Positions 15,863 through 24,570 are shown, counted from the first letter of the stretch. The stretch is 35,824 nt of DNA from Planctomycetota bacterium (GCA_020426005.1 JAGQQW010000025.1:1-35824), one strand, 5' to 3'. Notes: a model not told the origin generated them from the sequence alone. Numbers and translations: made by a program.

Positions 15863-16867
15863 TCAGTCCTGCTGACCCGGCGCCGCCGTGCGCATCTGCT
15901 CCTGGAGCCGCGCGTGGTCGGCCGCTCGGCGTTCGACGGTTTGGAGGTCGCGGAGCATCGACTCGTCGCGAGAGGCGGCGTAGGCGCGCTCGATCGCTTG
16001 GCGTGCTTCGGGGAAGCGGTCCAGGTAGAGCAACGCGATGCCTCGATTGTAGGCGGCCACATACTGTTGCTCGGCCAGCTCGCCGCTTGCCATTTGTTCG
16101 GCGGCTTCGAATTGCTCGAGCGCCAGCGTCCAGTTGCCGGCGCGTGCGTAGCCGTTGCCGAGCTGGATCTGCGGTAGGTCATCGCTCGTCAGGAGCCTGA
16201 CGAACGCGTTCTCGCGATGGGGAGCGATGCGAAGAAGGTAGCGATCCACGACCTTGCTGCGAGCCGCGGACAGCAGCGCTGCGTGGTCGATGTGTGGCGG
16301 TTCGCCGACCTTCGACTCGACCTGACTCGACGTCGACTCATCGATGTCGATGCGGTCGAGGATCTCGTTTCCATCGTTCGACTTGGCGATGATGGTGACG
16401 CCGACGAGGGCACGCGCTTGGCGAACGCGGACGTGCTCGACTTCCTGGTCGGGATTCTTGGCGTTCTTTCGTTCGACGGTCGACACGTTCTCGATGACTT
16501 CGTGCTGGCGGATCGTGCCTCCGATCACCAGCTGTGCGAGTTGCCATTTGGCCAGAGGGGTGTCCGGCTCGTTCGCGAGGCTCGGATAGCGGCGCATGTC
16601 GTCGATCAAGCGATCGACGTCCCGCCGATCGACGAGATCGAAATGCTCCTCGGTGGCTTGAGTCGGCATCGAACGCAGGGCGTCCGACAGTTCGGTGACG
16701 AACGCGTCACACGCAGCGCCATCGAAGCGATCGATCGCGATTCGTTGATAGCGCGCGAGATCGAACTCCGCCGGTCGAAGCACAGAAGTTTGAAAGCTCT
16801 CGTGGGATGCACAGCCCATCCATGGCCACGAGCTGGCGAGAGCGAGCAGGATCAGGTGTCGTCGCAT
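15863..16867 (-). CDS. LpoB/CsgG-like lipoprotein with TPR-like C-terminus
   Basis: This 334-residue protein starts at ATG 16867; the TTG at 16885 is less likely. The signal peptide ends in a lipobox (WMGC, Cys19), so it should be lipid-anchored. About residues 30-200 match the LpoB/CsgG-like layout: YQRIAIDRFDG, then a short helix, HFDLVDRRDVDRLIDDM, QLVIGGTIRQHEV and VTIIAKSNDGNEIL. About 240-320 hold TPR-like helices (ALEQFEAAEQMA, YNRGIALLYLDRFPEARQAI). Family members act as outer-membrane secretion pores (CsgG) or as activators of cell-wall synthases (LpoB). Neither partner is nearby, so the role is open. It lies downstream of the beta-helix gene on the same strand. Confidence 0.75.
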   Translation of the reverse strand: MRRHLILLALASSWPWMGCASHESFQTSVLRPAEFDLARYQRIAIDRFDGAACDAFVTELSDALRSMPTQATEEHFDLVDRRDVDRLIDDMRRYPSLANEPDTPLAKWQLAQLVIGGTIRQHEVIENVSTVERKNAKNPDQEVEHVRVRQARALVGVTIIAKSNDGNEILDRIDIDESTSSQVESKVGEPPHIDHAALLSAARSKVVDRYLLRIAPHRENAFVRLLTSDDLPQIQLGNGYARAGNWTLALEQFEAAEQMASGELAEQQYVAAYNRGIALLYLDRFPEARQAIERAYAASRDESMLRDLQTVERRAADHARLQEQMRTAAPGQQD

Positions 16868-16967
16868 CCAGGATGGATCGACCAAGTCACGATCGCGGCC
16901 TGATCCCGATCGGCAATGCCGCTGCCAAGGCGCGAAATCGTCATGGCAGCGGGCGGGCAGGACGCGG

Positions 16968-18977
16968 TCAGAGGCCGATCGTCATTCGGTATGCCTCGGT
17001 CGTCACCAGCCCTAGCGGGTTGCTTCCGGGCGATGCGACGAGCCATTGAGCGCCGACGATTGCATCGATCAACGAAACGTCGTTGGGGATCACCAATGTG
17101 AGCGTGCCGTTACCGGCAGAGTCGACCGGCGCAGCGAGGAAGGTCAAGAAATCACCGTAGAGCACGGAGCCCGACATACCTGCCGAATCCAAGTCCACAG
17201 CGGGGACGCGATCCGCGAGGCCGATGCCGAGGATGCCTGCGAGCGCGGGTACGTTGCCATTGCCGACCGCATGGCTCAGATTGAGGATCACGGAGTAGCC
17301 GACCCGCGTGCTGGTGCCGACGTGGCTGGCACTGGGCGTCATTCCGTCGAACACCCCGAAACCAGGCGTCCCGTAGATGTGCGTCGTGCCCTGACTGAAG
17401 AACTCGTCAGCGCCCATGTCGAGCTGCCCAACCGCGGTCGGTCGAAGGTCGCCTTCGTAGTCGAACTTGAATACGGTCGTCGACGAACTCGCGTCAATGC
17501 ATGGCGACCCTTTCGTCAACTTGTAGTGAGGCCGTGACAGCTTGGGATTGGCGAACAGGTTCCCCGTCCCTGGGTGCAGCATCGCGGACGAGCAAGTGTA
17601 CTGCATGCTGACTGCCGTTCCCGAGACGTCGGGCGTCGCGTTGTTGTCGAGGATGCCGCTATCGAACAGCAACTTCGTTCCTGCGCTGTCGATTGCGACG
17701 CGCTGGTTGTCCGCGACCGTTGTCGAATGGACGTTGATCGTGCTCGTGCCGCGCGCGTAGAGACCCTGGCGTGCAGCACTGACGAGCATGGCGTTTTCGA
17801 CCGCGACACTCATGACCTTCCCGTCGTTCGTGATTCGCATGGCCGGTCCGTTGCTGTCGCGCGATACGTCGCGCGAGGACAAGAACGCCCCCTGAGTGGC
17901 GGTGCTGAACGTCAGGGAGTAGTTCTCTTCGCAACGCTCGATGCGGTTGTCGGCACACTGAATCCCCCAAGCCGGCGGATTGCTGGGATCGCCGTCGATG
18001 ATCATACGAATGCCGTAGTAGGTCGAACTCGCGATCCAGTTCTTCTCGATCGTGACCGTGTTGTGGTTGCTGCTGGGAACTCCATTGACGTAGATGCCGC
18101 TGTCACACTGGTAGAACGTCGACTTGATGACGCCGAAAATGCCAGCGCCGTTCAGCGTCGCTTCTGCGCCGCCGAACGTGCACCGTCGGAACGCGCATCG
18201 ATTGGCGGTCGCCTGAATGTTGGCGGTGTCACCGCTTTGGACGACGAAGCCGCGGTTGCAGTTCTCGAAGCGTGTCGTTTCGACGGACAGTTGAGCTGAC
18301 GATGCTTTGGTTGCTTTTAGGATCAAGCCTTCGAGGGTTGTCGCGGAAATCTCGGACTTCACGAACGAGGCTCGCAGAAACCCCGTGCCGCTGGCGGCGA
18401 AGTACGCACCATTGTTCGACTTCTCCATTCGGCATTTCTCGAGGATGAACTCGACGGTGGACGACGAAGCGAATACCGCTGTGCATGCGTCCTGTCCGCT
18501 GAACGCGACATTCGCGACCCAGACGGATTGAGTCACGCCGCGGGGGGCGACTTCGATGCCGTATTTGCCGCCCACGAGTTCGAGCGATGCAATCCGGGAA
18601 GCGACGATCTTCGTTTGATCGAGGACGATGGTCGACTGGTTGGTGGTACCGATCAGCCTCGGAAGCGAACGCCCTTGTCCGATGAGGTGAACCCGATCCG
18701 GAAGGACGATCGGCGACTTGATCACGTAGGCCTGGTTGCCAGCCACGAATAGCGTGTGGGTCTGCGTGCCCGGCGGTTTCGGGATTTGTGAAAGCGAATA
18801 GGCAATCGTCTTCCACGGCTGAGCTACCGTTCCGCCTGTCGGCGTGTCCAGGCCGAGCAAGCCATCGACGTAGTAGTCGGTTGCGGACGCGCGCCCGCAG
18901 AGACAACAGAAGAGAGAGAGCAGGCAAAGCGCTGCAGCGCGCATCGAGAAGACGGGTTTCTGCTCGAGGTATTGCAT
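16968..18977 (-). CDS. secreted parallel beta-helix protein
   Basis: This is a 669-residue protein. ATG 18977 is preferred because GAGG lies seven bases upstream and a signal peptide follows (hydrophobic core AAALCLLSLFCCLCG, cleavage near ASA). It opens with DYYVDGLLGLDTPTGGTVAQPWKTIAYSL, the DUF1565-type entry of right-handed beta-helix proteins. About 450 residues of short strands rich in N, T, G and I follow (for example NTVTIEKNWIASSTYYGIRM). After GDLRPTAVGQLDMGADEF, a common end of such helices, comes a separate C-terminal segment of about 120 residues (GNGTLTLVIPNDVSLIDAIVGAQW). A similar segment ends the protein at 27543-28997. No pectate-lyase catalytic residues were identified, so polysaccharide binding or cleavage is only possible. 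Confidence 0.82.
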   Translation of the reverse strand: MQYLEQKPVFSMRAAALCLLSLFCCLCGRASATDYYVDGLLGLDTPTGGTVAQPWKTIAYSLSQIPKPPGTQTHTLFVAGNQAYVIKSPIVLPDRVHLIGQGRSLPRLIGTTNQSTIVLDQTKIVASRIASLELVGGKYGIEVAPRGVTQSVWVANVAFSGQDACTAVFASSSTVEFILEKCRMEKSNNGAYFAASGTGFLRASFVKSEISATTLEGLILKATKASSAQLSVETTRFENCNRGFVVQSGDTANIQATANRCAFRRCTFGGAEATLNGAGIFGVIKSTFYQCDSGIYVNGVPSSNHNTVTIEKNWIASSTYYGIRMIIDGDPSNPPAWGIQCADNRIERCEENYSLTFSTATQGAFLSSRDVSRDSNGPAMRITNDGKVMSVAVENAMLVSAARQGLYARGTSTINVHSTTVADNQRVAIDSAGTKLLFDSGILDNNATPDVSGTAVSMQYTCSSAMLHPGTGNLFANPKLSRPHYKLTKGSPCIDASSSTTVFKFDYEGDLRPTAVGQLDMGADEFFSQGTTHIYGTPGFGVFDGMTPSASHVGTSTRVGYSVILNLSHAVGNGNVPALAGILGIGLADRVPAVDLDSAGMSGSVLYGDFLTFLAAPVDSAGNGTLTLVIPNDVSLIDAIVGAQWLVASPGSNPLGLVTTEAYRMTIGL

Positions 18978-19332
18978 GGTGGGACCTCGTGGGATTCGGA
19001 TTGAGATGAACGATGTATGGGGCAACTGCGAGCATACGCCAATTCGCCCATGTGCGCAGCGGTCTCGGTTCCGAGTGCTAGCAGCGTGTTGAAGAAACCG
19101 GCACGCGGCGAGTGCGTGGTTTCGCCGTCTCGGTGGCTACCGAAAACGCGGGTGAATCGTGGATTCGGCGAGGCTTTCGTTCCACGAACGCGGTTCGCGC
19201 TCCGCGATGAGCTGCCCCGCGTCCATCTGCGTCGACTCACGCGGTGTGATGGTCGAGATCCAATCCATCGCCGACGGGGATGTAGCGCTGCACATGTATT
19301 GAACGCGTGCGGCGACGCTCCAGGATGGATGC
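18978..19332. promoter_or_regulatory. 355-base divergent promoter region
   Basis: It separates the start of the minus-strand beta-helix gene from the start of the plus-strand adaptor gene, so it must hold promoters for both. No confident -35/-10 pair or operator was seen. CTAGCAGCGTGTTGAAGAAA at 19078-19097 resembles a dispersed motif I recall from gaps between genes in other bacterial genomes; that is unverified. Confidence 0.45.
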
Positions 19333-20553
19333 ATGAACCTCAAGTTGGTCGCCCTACTCCTCGTACTGGCCCTCGGAGTGGTCGGGCTCTTTTGGAAGCA
19401 AGCGCGTCGAGAGCCGCTGCACGTATCGGGGTTCGTCGAGGCGGACGAAGTGAGAGTCGGTTCTCGTGTCGGCGGTCGTGTCGCGCGTGTGCTCGTCGAA
19501 GAGGGGCAGTCGGTCGACAGGGGGACGGTCCTCGTCGAACTCGAGCCCCACGACCTGCTGGCTCAACGCGAACGAGCGGTTGCCGATCTCGCACGCGCCA
19601 AGGCCGAGCATGCACGACTCGTCGCTGGTCCTCGCTCTGAAGAAATCGCCGCCGCCACGGCTCGGCGCGACCAGATTGCGGCGGATTTGAGCCGCCTCGT
19701 CGACGGTCCGCGTGCACAAGAACTCGTGGCTGCCCGGGCGCGTGTCGTGCTTGCCGAGGCGCAGCTCGAGTTGTCGCGGCAAGAGTTCGCGCGCGTCAAG
19801 TCGCTTCACGAAGAAGGGATCTCCAAGGATGCAGACTACGACCAAGCGACGAGTTCGCTTCGCGTCGCAGAACAAACCGCTGCAGTTCGTAAATCCGAAC
19901 TCGCGCTTCTCGAAGAAGGTACTCGCAAGGAAGAGATTGCCGCAGCACGGGCAAAGCTCGCCGAGAGTCAGGCGACGCTCGAGCAACAATCGAACGGATA
20001 TCGCCAAGAAGACATCGACGCGGCGGCGGCAGTGGTCGCTTCTGCGCAGGCCGGCATCGATGTCATCGAGCGACAGATCGAAGAGTTACGTGTCACGTCT
20101 TCGGTCGAGGGAATCGTCGAGGCGATCGACCTTCGCCCTGGCGACATCGTCGCGCCCAATGCACCGATGCTGTCGATTCTCGATCGCAGTCACCTCCGTG
20201 TTCGCGCCTGGGTTCCGGAGCGCTCGCTCGCGCTCAGGATCGGGCAGAAGCTCCGCGTTACGCTCGATGCGTTCGAGGGAAGGGACTTCGAAGGGCGCGT
20301 CGCGTTCGTCGCACGGCGTGCCGAGTTCACGCCGTCCAATGTGCAAACCCCGGAGGAGCGATCGAAGCAGGTGTTTCGCATTCGCGTCGATCTGTTGTAC
20401 GACAGTGAGACCCCATCGCGCGAGGCGTTGTCAAGTGACGCATCATCAAGTGGCGCATCATCAAGTGACGCAAAGTCGCTTCGAGATGTGATTCGGCCCG
20501 GTATGGGGGCGGACGTTTGGCTCGAAACTGCGCGTGACGGCGCGGGGAACTGA
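19333..20553 (+). CDS. HlyD-family adaptor of an ABC-2 exporter (YbhG-like)
   Basis: This is a 406-residue protein with AGGA seven bases before ATG 19333. One N-terminal membrane helix (about 4-21) is followed by the first lipoyl half (VSGFVEADEVRVGSRVGGRV), a long coiled coil in which AGPRSEEIAAA, DGPRAQELVAA and EGTRKEEIAAA are repeated-looking segments (YbhG/YhiI-type), a second lipoyl half (EGIVEAIDLRPGDIVAPN) and a beta-barrel. Near the C-terminus a Ser/Asp/Ala insert (about residues 362-382) is encoded by a 15-bp tandem repeat. It couples to the ATPase-permease fusion whose gene overlaps its 3' end or begins just after it. No TolC gene is adjacent; the one at 2399 could serve, but this is a guess. 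Confidence 0.9.
   Translation: MNLKLVALLLVLALGVVGLFWKQARREPLHVSGFVEADEVRVGSRVGGRVARVLVEEGQSVDRGTVLVELEPHDLLAQRERAVADLARAKAEHARLVAGPRSEEIAAATARRDQIAADLSRLVDGPRAQELVAARARVVLAEAQLELSRQEFARVKSLHEEGISKDADYDQATSSLRVAEQTAAVRKSELALLEEGTRKEEIAAARAKLAESQATLEQQSNGYRQEDIDAAAAVVASAQAGIDVIERQIEELRVTSSVEGIVEAIDLRPGDIVAPNAPMLSILDRSHLRVRAWVPERSLALRIGQKLRVTLDAFEGRDFEGRVAFVARRAEFTPSNVQTPEERSKQVFRIRVDLLYDSETPSREALSSDASSSGASSSDAKSLRDVIRPGMGADVWLETARDGAGN
20431..20475 (+). repeat. 15-bp tandem repeat (three units) inside adaptor gene
   Basis: Units at 20431, 20446 and 20461 begin TCAAGTG(A/G)CGCA; the first two differ at one base and the third at its last bases. They encode a Ser-Ser-(Asp/Gly)-Ala-Ser-type run and keep the frame, so copy number could change without breaking the protein. 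Confidence 0.85.
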
Positions 20554-20554
20554 T

Positions 20555-22864
20555 GTGAGCGGCGTCGCGTCGTCATCACGGTCATCGCGTGTGCGGCACG
20601 TGCCCGCTATTCGCGTAGAAGGGCTGACGCGCAAGTTCGGTGAACGTACTGTCGTCGATCATGTCGATTTCACCGTCGATCGCGGCGCGATCTTCGGCCT
20701 GCTCGGTCCAAACGGCAGCGGCAAGTCGACGATCATTCGCATGCTGTGCGGCGTGCTGCGACCCACGAGTGGCAAGGCGACGGTGCTCGATGTCGATGTC
20801 GCGTCGAATCCAGAGTCCATCAAGCGCCGCATTGGCTACATGTCACAGGCATTCAGCTTGTACGGCGACTTGTCGGTACGCGAGAACCTCGAGTTCTACG
20901 GCCGCATCCACGGGTTGGATCTAGGAACGATTGCATCGCGCATGCAGACGGTCGTCGACTTGACGGGCATCGGCGATCGCATGAGCCAGCTCGCTCGCAC
21001 GCTTTCGGGAGGATGGAAACAACGGCTCGCGCTCGCGTGCTCACTCGTGCACGACCCTGAGCTGCTCTTCTTGGACGAGCCGACGGCAGGTATCGACCCT
21101 GTTGCGCGACGCGACCTTTGGGACCTGTTGTTTGCGCTCGCTGGACGCGGGGTCACGCTCTTCGTCACGACGCATTACATGGACGAAGCCGAACGCTGCA
21201 CCGAAGTCGCGTATCTGCATCAATCGCATCTACTCGTCTGCGGTCGCCCGGAAGAGCTCAAGCGGCTTCCGGCTGTCACGCCACACGGCACGCACCGCGT
21301 CGAGTTGTCGATGCAACGTCCCGCCGAGTTCCTTCCTGCGCTCCGTGCGGTGGATGGTGTGCATGATGCGACGCTGTTCGGCGAGACCGTCCACCTGCTC
21401 GTCGATGATGGTGTCGACGGTGAAGCGCTTCGCCACGCGGTGACGTCGGAGGCGCTACGCGAAGAGGATTCGACGAAGTCGCCGTTGCGAGCCGGGACCT
21501 CGCTCGAGATGCGGCGAATCAAACCGACGCTCGAAGACGTGTTCGTCACGCTTTCGCGGACCGCCAGTGATGGAGTCCGTCGTGACACGGATCCGTGCGA
21601 AACTCGAGGTCACGAACCCGTGATTCGCGAGGAAGCGTCGGGCTCGACGGCGGAGATCGAAGAGGATTCCACGGCGGTCGGTCGACGCGCGGCGCAGTCC
21701 GACGGGCGCAACGGACCATTGCATGGTCTGCTCGCAATGCTCCTCAAAGAGTCCGCTCACATTCGCCGCGAACCCGCGACGCTCTTCTTCATGTTCGTCA
21801 TCCCGATCTTGCAGACGGTGATCTTCGGGTATGCGATCAAGACGGAGATCGAGAACATTCCTGTCGTCGTATTCGACAGCGATGGCCGTGCTGCCGGTCG
21901 GGATCTCTCGAAGGCCTTCGACAATGCCAAGACATTCGACGTGCGCGAGACCGTTTTCGACGACGAGAGTTTTCGGCGGGCATTGACGTCCGGGAGTGCG
22001 AAAGTCGGCGTACGCATACCGCCGGACTACACCGAAAACCTTTTGCGTGGCAAACAAGCCTCGATCCAAGTTCTGATCGACGGTAGTGATTCGTCCACGG
22101 CGAGTACCGCGATGACTGCGACGCAATTGCTCGGCGTCGACTTGTCACGCACATTGTCGTTTCGCTTCCTCGATGCGAAGAATGAAGCGCCGACGCGCGA
22201 TGCTTATGGAAGCGCCGCGATGCCTGTCGAGATGCGCACGCGACTACTCTTCAATCCGGATCTCGACAGTGCGCACTTCTTCGTTCCGGGCCTCGTCGCC
22301 ATCATTTTGCAGCTGGTCACGTTGTTCTTGACTGCATTCGCGATCGTCCGTGAACGCGAACTCGGAACGCTCGAGCAGCTCTTCGTGACGCCGGTCAGTC
22401 GCGCGGGGCTCGTGCTCGGCAAGTTGGTTCCCTACGCGATCGTCGGCGCGATCGAGCTGGTCCTCGTGCTCGTCGTCATGGTGTTTTTGTTCGGGGTGCC
22501 GATTCGTGGGGATCTTGCGCTGTTGATCGCTCTGTCGAGCCTGTTCGTCGTGACGTCTCTCGGGATCGGGTTGCTCGTATCGACGCTCGCGAAGACGCAG
22601 CTCCAGGCCATGCAGTTCGCGTTCCTCGTCTTGCTTCCGTCGGTCTTGCTATCCGGCTTCATGTTCCCGCGTGACGAGATGCCTTTGCCCATCTGGGCGG
22701 TCAGTCACGCGTTGCCGGTCACGTACTTCATCGAGATCTTGCGAGGAATCGTCCTCCGCGGAGCCGACTTCGTCGACCTGACACCGAGCATCGCGGGGCT
22801 CGCGATCTGCTGCATCGTGATTCTCGGAGCCAGCGTGATGCGGTTCCGCAAACAGCTCGACTGA
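20555..22864 (+). CDS. ABC-2 exporter: ATPase fused to permease (YbhF-YbhS-like)
   Basis: This is 769 residues from GTG 20555 (GGGGAA upstream); GTG 20534 inside the adaptor gene is an alternative. Residues 15-310 are an ABC ATPase: Walker A GPNGSGKST (51-59), signature LSGGWKQR, Walker B LLFLDEPTAGIDP and H-loop TTHYMDEAERC (YbhF type). A polar linker (about 330-395) joins a complete ABC-2 permease with one N-terminal helix (TLFFMFVIPILQTVIFGYA), a periplasmic domain and about five C-terminal helices. The latter include ELGTLEQLFVTPVSRAGLVLGK and LLSGFMFPRDEMPLPIWAVSHALP. In E. coli YbhF, YbhS and YbhR are separate; here only one permease is present and it is joined to the ATPase, so a homodimer is expected. 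The substrate is unknown; the family exports drugs or cations. Confidence 0.9.
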   Translation: MSGVASSSRSSRVRHVPAIRVEGLTRKFGERTVVDHVDFTVDRGAIFGLLGPNGSGKSTIIRMLCGVLRPTSGKATVLDVDVASNPESIKRRIGYMSQAFSLYGDLSVRENLEFYGRIHGLDLGTIASRMQTVVDLTGIGDRMSQLARTLSGGWKQRLALACSLVHDPELLFLDEPTAGIDPVARRDLWDLLFALAGRGVTLFVTTHYMDEAERCTEVAYLHQSHLLVCGRPEELKRLPAVTPHGTHRVELSMQRPAEFLPALRAVDGVHDATLFGETVHLLVDDGVDGEALRHAVTSEALREEDSTKSPLRAGTSLEMRRIKPTLEDVFVTLSRTASDGVRRDTDPCETRGHEPVIREEASGSTAEIEEDSTAVGRRAAQSDGRNGPLHGLLAMLLKESAHIRREPATLFFMFVIPILQTVIFGYAIKTEIENIPVVVFDSDGRAAGRDLSKAFDNAKTFDVRETVFDDESFRRALTSGSAKVGVRIPPDYTENLLRGKQASIQVLIDGSDSSTASTAMTATQLLGVDLSRTLSFRFLDAKNEAPTRDAYGSAAMPVEMRTRLLFNPDLDSAHFFVPGLVAIILQLVTLFLTAFAIVRERELGTLEQLFVTPVSRAGLVLGKLVPYAIVGAIELVLVLVVMVFLFGVPIRGDLALLIALSSLFVVTSLGIGLLVSTLAKTQLQAMQFAFLVLLPSVLLSGFMFPRDEMPLPIWAVSHALPVTYFIEILRGIVLRGADFVDLTPSIAGLAICCIVILGASVMRFRKQLD

Positions 22865-22884
22865 CGGCCGCATCTGCCCGAAGC

Positions 22885-22980
22885 GACCCTGGCACGAATC
22901 ACGCGCGAAAGTACGGGGTTTTGACCCTGGCACGAATCACGCGCGAAAGTACGGAGTTTTGACCCTGGCACGTTTCACGC
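22885..22980 (-). repeat. 38-bp tandem repeat array, site D
   Basis: Read on the minus strand, cores CGTGCCAGGG end at plus-strand positions 22972, 22934 and 22896, exactly 38 apart, with GTACTTTCG in each full unit. The variable positions 13-20 are A-rich here, and the unit ends in GATT instead of the GAAA seen at the other sites. It lies 20 bases after the stop of the ATPase-permease gene. Confidence 0.9.
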
Positions 22981-23049
22981 ACTTGTGTGGCTGGAGCGGC
23001 GGATGCCCATACTCTGATCGATCGGGACGTACTCCTCGAAGGCGAACTC

Positions 23050-24090
23050 ATGAACTCACGAATGCACTCCGCGTTGCCGGTCGTCGTTACTTGGTCTCTT
23101 TTGCTCGGGTTGGTCGGGTTGCCGTCGTGTACGTCTGGGCCGAAGCGAGGGGACGGTGCGATCGAGTACGCCATCGCGATTCATGGCGGTGCCGGGACGA
23201 TCGATCGGAATGCGCCTGCCGAGCGCTTGCAGGCGTATCGAGAGGCCATGACCCGGGCGTTGACCTTGGGCCGCGACATGCTCGCGGCGGGGAGTTCGGC
23301 GCTCGATGTATGCGAAGCAGTGGTCCGCACGCTCGAGGACGACCCGCTCTTCAACGCGGGCAAGGGCGCGGTATTCAATGACGCCGGGCAGCACGAACTC
23401 GACGCGTCGATCATGGACGGGTCGACACTGCGGTGCGGAGCTGTCGCGGGCGTGCGCACCGTCCGTCATCCGATCACGCTCGCGCGTAAGGTGATGACCG
23501 AGACGAGGCATGTCCTCCTTGCGGGCGACGGTGCCGACGCCTTTGCAAAGGGCATGGGCGTCGAGCTCGTCGAGAACTCGTGGTTCGATACGCCGCGCCG
23601 TCGCCGTTCGCTCGAACGAGCGCTCGAGCAACGCGATCGCCGCGGCGCGCTCGTGCCGCCGCGTGATCGACGCCTCGACTATGGCACGGTTGGTTGTGTC
23701 GTGCGCGATCGTCAGGGCAATCTCGCTGCCGCGACGAGCACCGGTGGCATGACGGCCAAGCGATGGGGGCGCATCGGTGATTCGCCGATTCTCGGTGCAG
23801 GCAATTACGCGGACAAGAATGCAGCGATCAGCTGCACGGGAACGGGCGAAGAGTTCATCCGCCACGCCATCGCGCGCTCGGTCACGGCGCGGATGGAGTT
23901 CGGTGGCCGGTCGCTCGAAGACGCGGCCCATGCCGTCGTGCACGACGTCCTGCGCAAAGGCGATGGCGGTCTGATCGCTGTCGACAAGGACGGAAACATT
24001 GCAACGCCGTTCAACTCGTCAGGCATGTATCGCGCAATGGCAGACTCGCGCGGACGCTTCGACATAGCGATCTTTGCGGATGAGAAGTGA
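23050..24090 (+). CDS. iaaA: isoaspartyl peptidase / L-asparaginase, lipoprotein form
   Basis: This 346-residue Ntn-hydrolase of the plant-type asparaginase family would cleave isoaspartyl dipeptides and asparagine after self-cleavage into two chains. Start ATG 23050 has GAAGG eight bases upstream. Unlike the cytoplasmic E. coli IaaA, it has an export signal with lipobox LPSC (Cys27). Family marks are IAIHGGAGT (42-50), FNAGKGAVFN (101-110), ELDASIMDG (116-124), the autocleavage site YGTVG with nucleophile Thr213, and STGGMTAKRWGRIGDSPILG, then CTGTGEEFIRHA and FNSSGMYRA near the C-terminus. Catalytic parts all appear intact. It probably acts in the periplasm on peptides from protein turnover. 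It is preceded by site D and not obviously part of an operon. Confidence 0.93.
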   Translation: MNSRMHSALPVVVTWSLLLGLVGLPSCTSGPKRGDGAIEYAIAIHGGAGTIDRNAPAERLQAYREAMTRALTLGRDMLAAGSSALDVCEAVVRTLEDDPLFNAGKGAVFNDAGQHELDASIMDGSTLRCGAVAGVRTVRHPITLARKVMTETRHVLLAGDGADAFAKGMGVELVENSWFDTPRRRRSLERALEQRDRRGALVPPRDRRLDYGTVGCVVRDRQGNLAAATSTGGMTAKRWGRIGDSPILGAGNYADKNAAISCTGTGEEFIRHAIARSVTARMEFGGRSLEDAAHAVVHDVLRKGDGGLIAVDKDGNIATPFNSSGMYRAMADSRGRFDIAIFADEK

Positions 24091-24186
24091 GACGAAGTGA
24101 GAGACAGGGACTGCTGATCGCGATTTGCCGAACTCCCGGTTCGACCGTGAAAGAAGATCCGTACGTTCGCGTCCGAGCCGAGTGAC

Positions 24187-24570
24187 ATGAGCGAGCGCCA
24201 ACGATGGACCGCGCCGGAATCCGCGCCCGAGGAACCTGACCACTCACGGTTGGACAGGGGCGATGTCCCGAGCGTGCCGAATCTTCGCGACTATCCCGCT
24301 GTTCCTCGTGGCACGATCGCGGCATTGACACTGATCAGCGAGGGCCTCTGCGGCATCGTTGCTGCGTTTGCTTCGCTGGTCACCTACGCCTCGTCAGACT
24401 CGAACGCGATCATTCGGGGCTTGGTCGAGTCCGCCTGGATTCTCCTGATTCCAGCGGCGGCGTGTTGTGCGCTCATGTTTCTACGTAGCCGGACAGCGAT
24501 CCACGTACTGCTGTGTCTATGCGGGGCTACGGCGAGCCTGCTCCTCCGGGTGTGGCAATCGGCGCACTAG
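24187..24570 (+). CDS. small membrane protein, unknown
   Basis: This is a 127-residue protein from ATG 24187. The first 40 residues are polar and Pro/Glu-rich; three hydrophobic segments follow at about 43-65 (GTIAALTLISEGLCGIVAAF), 80-96 (WILLIPAAACCALMFL) and 103-120 (IHVLLCLCGATASLLL). No known family was recognised and no strong ribosome site is present. It lies 96 bases after the asparaginase gene on the same strand and ends 32 bases before the end of a convergent gene. It is kept because the membrane pattern is clear and the space has no other gene. Confidence 0.6.
   Translation: MSERQRWTAPESAPEEPDHSRLDRGDVPSVPNLRDYPAVPRGTIAALTLISEGLCGIVAAFASLVTYASSDSNAIIRGLVESAWILLIPAAACCALMFLRSRTAIHVLLCLCGATASLLLRVWQSAH

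Noticed and set aside
24091-24186. Possible tRNA T-loop-like GGTTCGACC near 24138
   Set aside because: No cloverleaf can be built around it; flanks do not pair as acceptor and T stems.
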